A stretch of DNA of 8,972 bases, from the NCBI GenBank assembly GCA_947454695.1, contig CANGMW010000096.1, forward strand, positions 1 to 8,972. Direction: 5' to 3'. Each line of letters starts with the position of its first letter. Position 1 is the first letter of the stretch. Source of the DNA: Comamonadaceae bacterium. Its GTDB lineage: Bacteria > Pseudomonadota > Gammaproteobacteria > Burkholderiales > Burkholderiaceae_C. Positions 7,671 through 8,972 of this stretch are shown here, in pieces. The notes beneath the pieces are model-generated. The model was not told the DNA's origin and ran no database searches. It saw only the letters and a list, made by a program, of their open reading frames with translations. The translations under genes and the position numbers were made by a program.

Positions 7671-8414
7671 TTAAAACCGTGTGCCCACCACCAGCCGCAT
7701 CATGTCTTGCGAGGTGAAGTTGGTTTTAGGATCCCAGGCGGCGCGGATAAACCAACGCGGCCAATCATGGGTGACGGTCAGACCCGTGCGCTCGGTGGGC
7801 TCGTCGTCGACCAAACCACGCTTGAACAGCACATCCACTGTCAGCCGGCGCGCATCGGGCAAGGGCGTGCGGTAGATCAGGTGCAGGTGCTGCTGGTCGG
7901 GGTGCAAGCGGTTGTCACGCACCAGCTGAAACGACAGGGCCTCCAACTCTGACCAGCGCAAGCCGCCTGAGACGGTCACCATGTCATTGGGGTCAAAATT
8001 CAGGCTCAGCGCGTCGCGCAAATTGGTGCGCCCAAAGGCCAAGCCGGCAAACCAGGTTTGACCGGTCTCCACGCCCAGGCTGCCATTCCAGGCGCCGCCA
8101 CTGGCCAGTTGCAGCGAAGGAATAAGCCGCACCGTGCCTTGATCTAGGGTGCGGTCCCAACCCAGCCGGGTTTGGGTGACACCTTGGGCCCATGAATCGT
8201 AGTGGGCAAGCCAGACATTCCCCGTGCTGGAGGTTTGCCGCAGATTGACGTCCATGGCCGGTCCGTTGTCGCTCAAGCCCTGGCTGAATTGGTAGTAGCC
8301 CACCGTGAGTTTGTAGCGCAGGGGCGTGTCGGTGTCGTTGCCCGGTGGCGAGTCTTGTGCCCCTGCAGTCTGTGCGGCACATAGCAAGAGCATCAGCAGG
8401 GCCAAGCGTTTCAT
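7671..8414 (-). CDS. Uncharacterised probable outer-membrane beta-barrel protein
   Basis: This gene encodes 247 residues. MKRLALLMLLLCAAQTAGAQ is a clear signal peptide with cleavage after AGA (residues 17-19). The mature part has no hydrophobic helix. It is built of short alternating polar/apolar stretches rich in Tyr, Trp and Phe, such as LRYKLTVGYYQF, TRLGWDRTL, WFAGLAFGRTNL and WFIRAAWDP, and ends in RLVVGTRF. A terminal Phe after an alternating strand is the usual assembly signal of outer-membrane barrels. The size would suit about 10-12 strands. I cannot name a family; a loose resemblance to YaiO-like small barrels is possible but unproven. ATG at 8414 was chosen for the signal peptide; a TTG seven codons upstream would also be in frame. 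No strong Shine-Dalgarno sequence is visible. It is convergent with the kinase (14 bases between stop codons) and divergent from the sugar-porin gene, so a link to outer-membrane uptake is possible. Confidence 0.8.
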   Translation of the reverse strand: MKRLALLMLLLCAAQTAGAQDSPPGNDTDTPLRYKLTVGYYQFSQGLSDNGPAMDVNLRQTSSTGNVWLAHYDSWAQGVTQTRLGWDRTLDQGTVRLIPSLQLASGGAWNGSLGVETGQTWFAGLAFGRTNLRDALSLNFDPNDMVTVSGGLRWSELEALSFQLVRDNRLHPDQQHLHLIYRTPLPDARRLTVDVLFKRGLVDDEPTERTGLTVTHDWPRWFIRAAWDPKTNFTSQDMMRLVVGTRF

Positions 8415-8520
8415 GGGGTTTTCACAAATCTTCAATACAATCCAGCAACATGTCGTACGCGCCCCGGGGAGGCAGCCCTTTTCCCTGTGTAGCGCGATGT
8501 GTTCCCCCGCACGCTCAGGT

Positions 8521-8547
8521 GCGCTTCTTCAGCGTTTAAAGCGCTTA
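8521..8547. promoter_or_regulatory. Candidate LacI-family operator with repeated GCGCTT
   Basis: AAGCGCTT (8539-8546) is a perfect 8-bp palindrome with a central CG, the core layout (AAnCGnTT) of many LacI-family operators. GCGCTT occurs both at 8521-8526 and within the palindrome at 8541-8546, and the first copy also pairs as an inverted repeat with AAGCGC at 8539-8544. The site lies 24 bases before the carbohydrate-porin start, where a repressor could block transcription or early elongation. The symmetry does not extend beyond 8 bp, so chance is possible. The rest of the 156-base divergent gap (8415-8570) shows a small CCCCGGGG palindrome at 8462-8469 and no promoter I could support. Confidence 0.3.
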
Positions 8548-8570
8548 CCCAATGGACATGGCTGATAGGC

Positions 8571-8972
8571 ATGCGTGAATTTCACAAGTCGACGTGGGTT
8601 GGCGCGTTGGTGCTCATGAGTTTCCCATTTGGGTTGCAGGCGCAAACCCATTCTGCTGAAACGGAAACTTTGGGAGCCCATTATCAGCTGACCTACATCT
8701 GGCAGGCCAAGCCGGGATTTTCGGCGGCCTACAGCGGCTCTAACAGCCTGCTGGCCGAGCGCGAGTTCAGCAACACGGTGACTGCGACGGGCTATTTCGG
8801 TTGGCGTCCCTGGGCTGGCGCCGAGGTGTATTTCAACCCCGAAGTCACGCAAGGCCAAGCCTTCTCCAACTTGACCGGCGTGGGCGGCTTCACCAATGGC
8901 GAGGTGACGCGCGCTTCCAGCAGCAGCCCCCAGATTTACCGCCAGCGCTTGTTTTTGCGCCAGACCTGGAAC
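8571..8972 (+). CDS. OprB-family carbohydrate-selective porin (C-terminus cut by window edge)
   Basis: The first 134 codons of an outer-membrane porin are present and the frame runs off the right edge; family members usually have 400 residues or more. The start MREFHKSTWVGALVLMSF leads into a signal peptide with cleavage likely after LQA (residues 22-24). The mature N-terminus follows the OprB pattern: HYQLTYIWQAKPGFSAAYSG, then SLLAEREFS, a Gly/Arg/Trp strand YFGWRPWAGAEVYFNPEV, then GVGGFTNGEV and RQRLFLRQTW. OprB porins admit sugars across the outer membrane, so the role here would be carbohydrate uptake; the specific sugar cannot be read. The frame is open upstream, but this ATG gives a clean signal peptide; the Shine-Dalgarno sequence is weak, with AGG ending 1 base before ATG. 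It is divergent from the uncharacterised barrel gene and has a candidate LacI-type operator just upstream. Confidence 0.83.
   Translation, partial: MREFHKSTWVGALVLMSFPFGLQAQTHSAETETLGAHYQLTYIWQAKPGFSAAYSGSNSLLAEREFSNTVTATGYFGWRPWAGAEVYFNPEVTQGQAFSNLTGVGGFTNGEVTRASSSSPQIYRQRLFLRQTWN

Noticed and set aside
8436..8441. TACAAT as a plus-strand -10 element for the porin gene
   Set aside because: No acceptable -35 hexamer lies 15-19 bases upstream; TTCACA at 8421 is only 9 bases away.
8450..8539. A 29-codon open frame in the leader of the carbohydrate porin as a regulatory leader peptide
   Set aside because: It has no Shine-Dalgarno sequence, no codon runs suggestive of attenuation and no terminator-like hairpin after it.
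8529..8858. Minus-strand open frame of 109 codons overlapping the porin start
   Set aside because: It is antisense to a clear OprB-type coding sequence and carries no recognisable motif.

Overview
The window is high-GC bacterial DNA. Codon choice, the tight packing of genes and the protein families suggest a betaproteobacterium of the order Burkholderiales, probably a Comamonadaceae-like freshwater or soil organism. This placement rests on overall protein character and not on a marker gene. No RNA genes, CRISPR arrays, insertion sequences or phage genes were seen. Coding density is close to complete: the longest gene-free stretch is about 156 bases (8415-8570).

Left part (1-5470, minus strand): a three-gene tripartite efflux operon in the order outer-membrane factor (4142-5470), periplasmic adaptor lipoprotein (2914-4113) and heavy-metal RND pump (2917 running off the left edge). 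This is the same order as czcCBA. Adaptor and pump share an ATGA stop/start overlap; the factor and adaptor are 28 bases apart. The TM4 motif of the pump (D392-F-G...D398...E405) is that of divalent-cation (Zn/Co/Cd/Ni) pumps and not of the Cu/Ag CusA type.

Middle part (5556-7656, plus strand): a divergently transcribed two-component system, an OmpR-type response regulator and a membrane histidine kinase whose reading frames overlap by 11 bases. The kinase looks TctE/2CSK_N-like rather than like the classical CzcS/CusS metal sensors. The regulator has about eight extra residues just after its phosphorylation-site loop. The 85-base divergent intergenic region holds a tandem 6-bp repeat with an 11-bp period, the layout expected of an OmpR-family binding site, so the pair plausibly controls the efflux operon.

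Right part (7671-8972): an uncharacterised probable outer-membrane beta-barrel protein (minus strand, convergent with the kinase), then a divergently transcribed OprB-type carbohydrate porin cut by the right edge. Their shared upstream region carries an 8-bp CG-centred palindrome resembling a LacI-family operator core.

Overall this is a recognisable metal-efflux locus with its regulators next to an outer-membrane sugar-uptake gene. I found no convincing wholly new system. The most unusual points are the pairing of a TctE-like sensor with a metal pump, the extended receiver loop, the candidate tandem operator, and the unknown beta-barrel gene.
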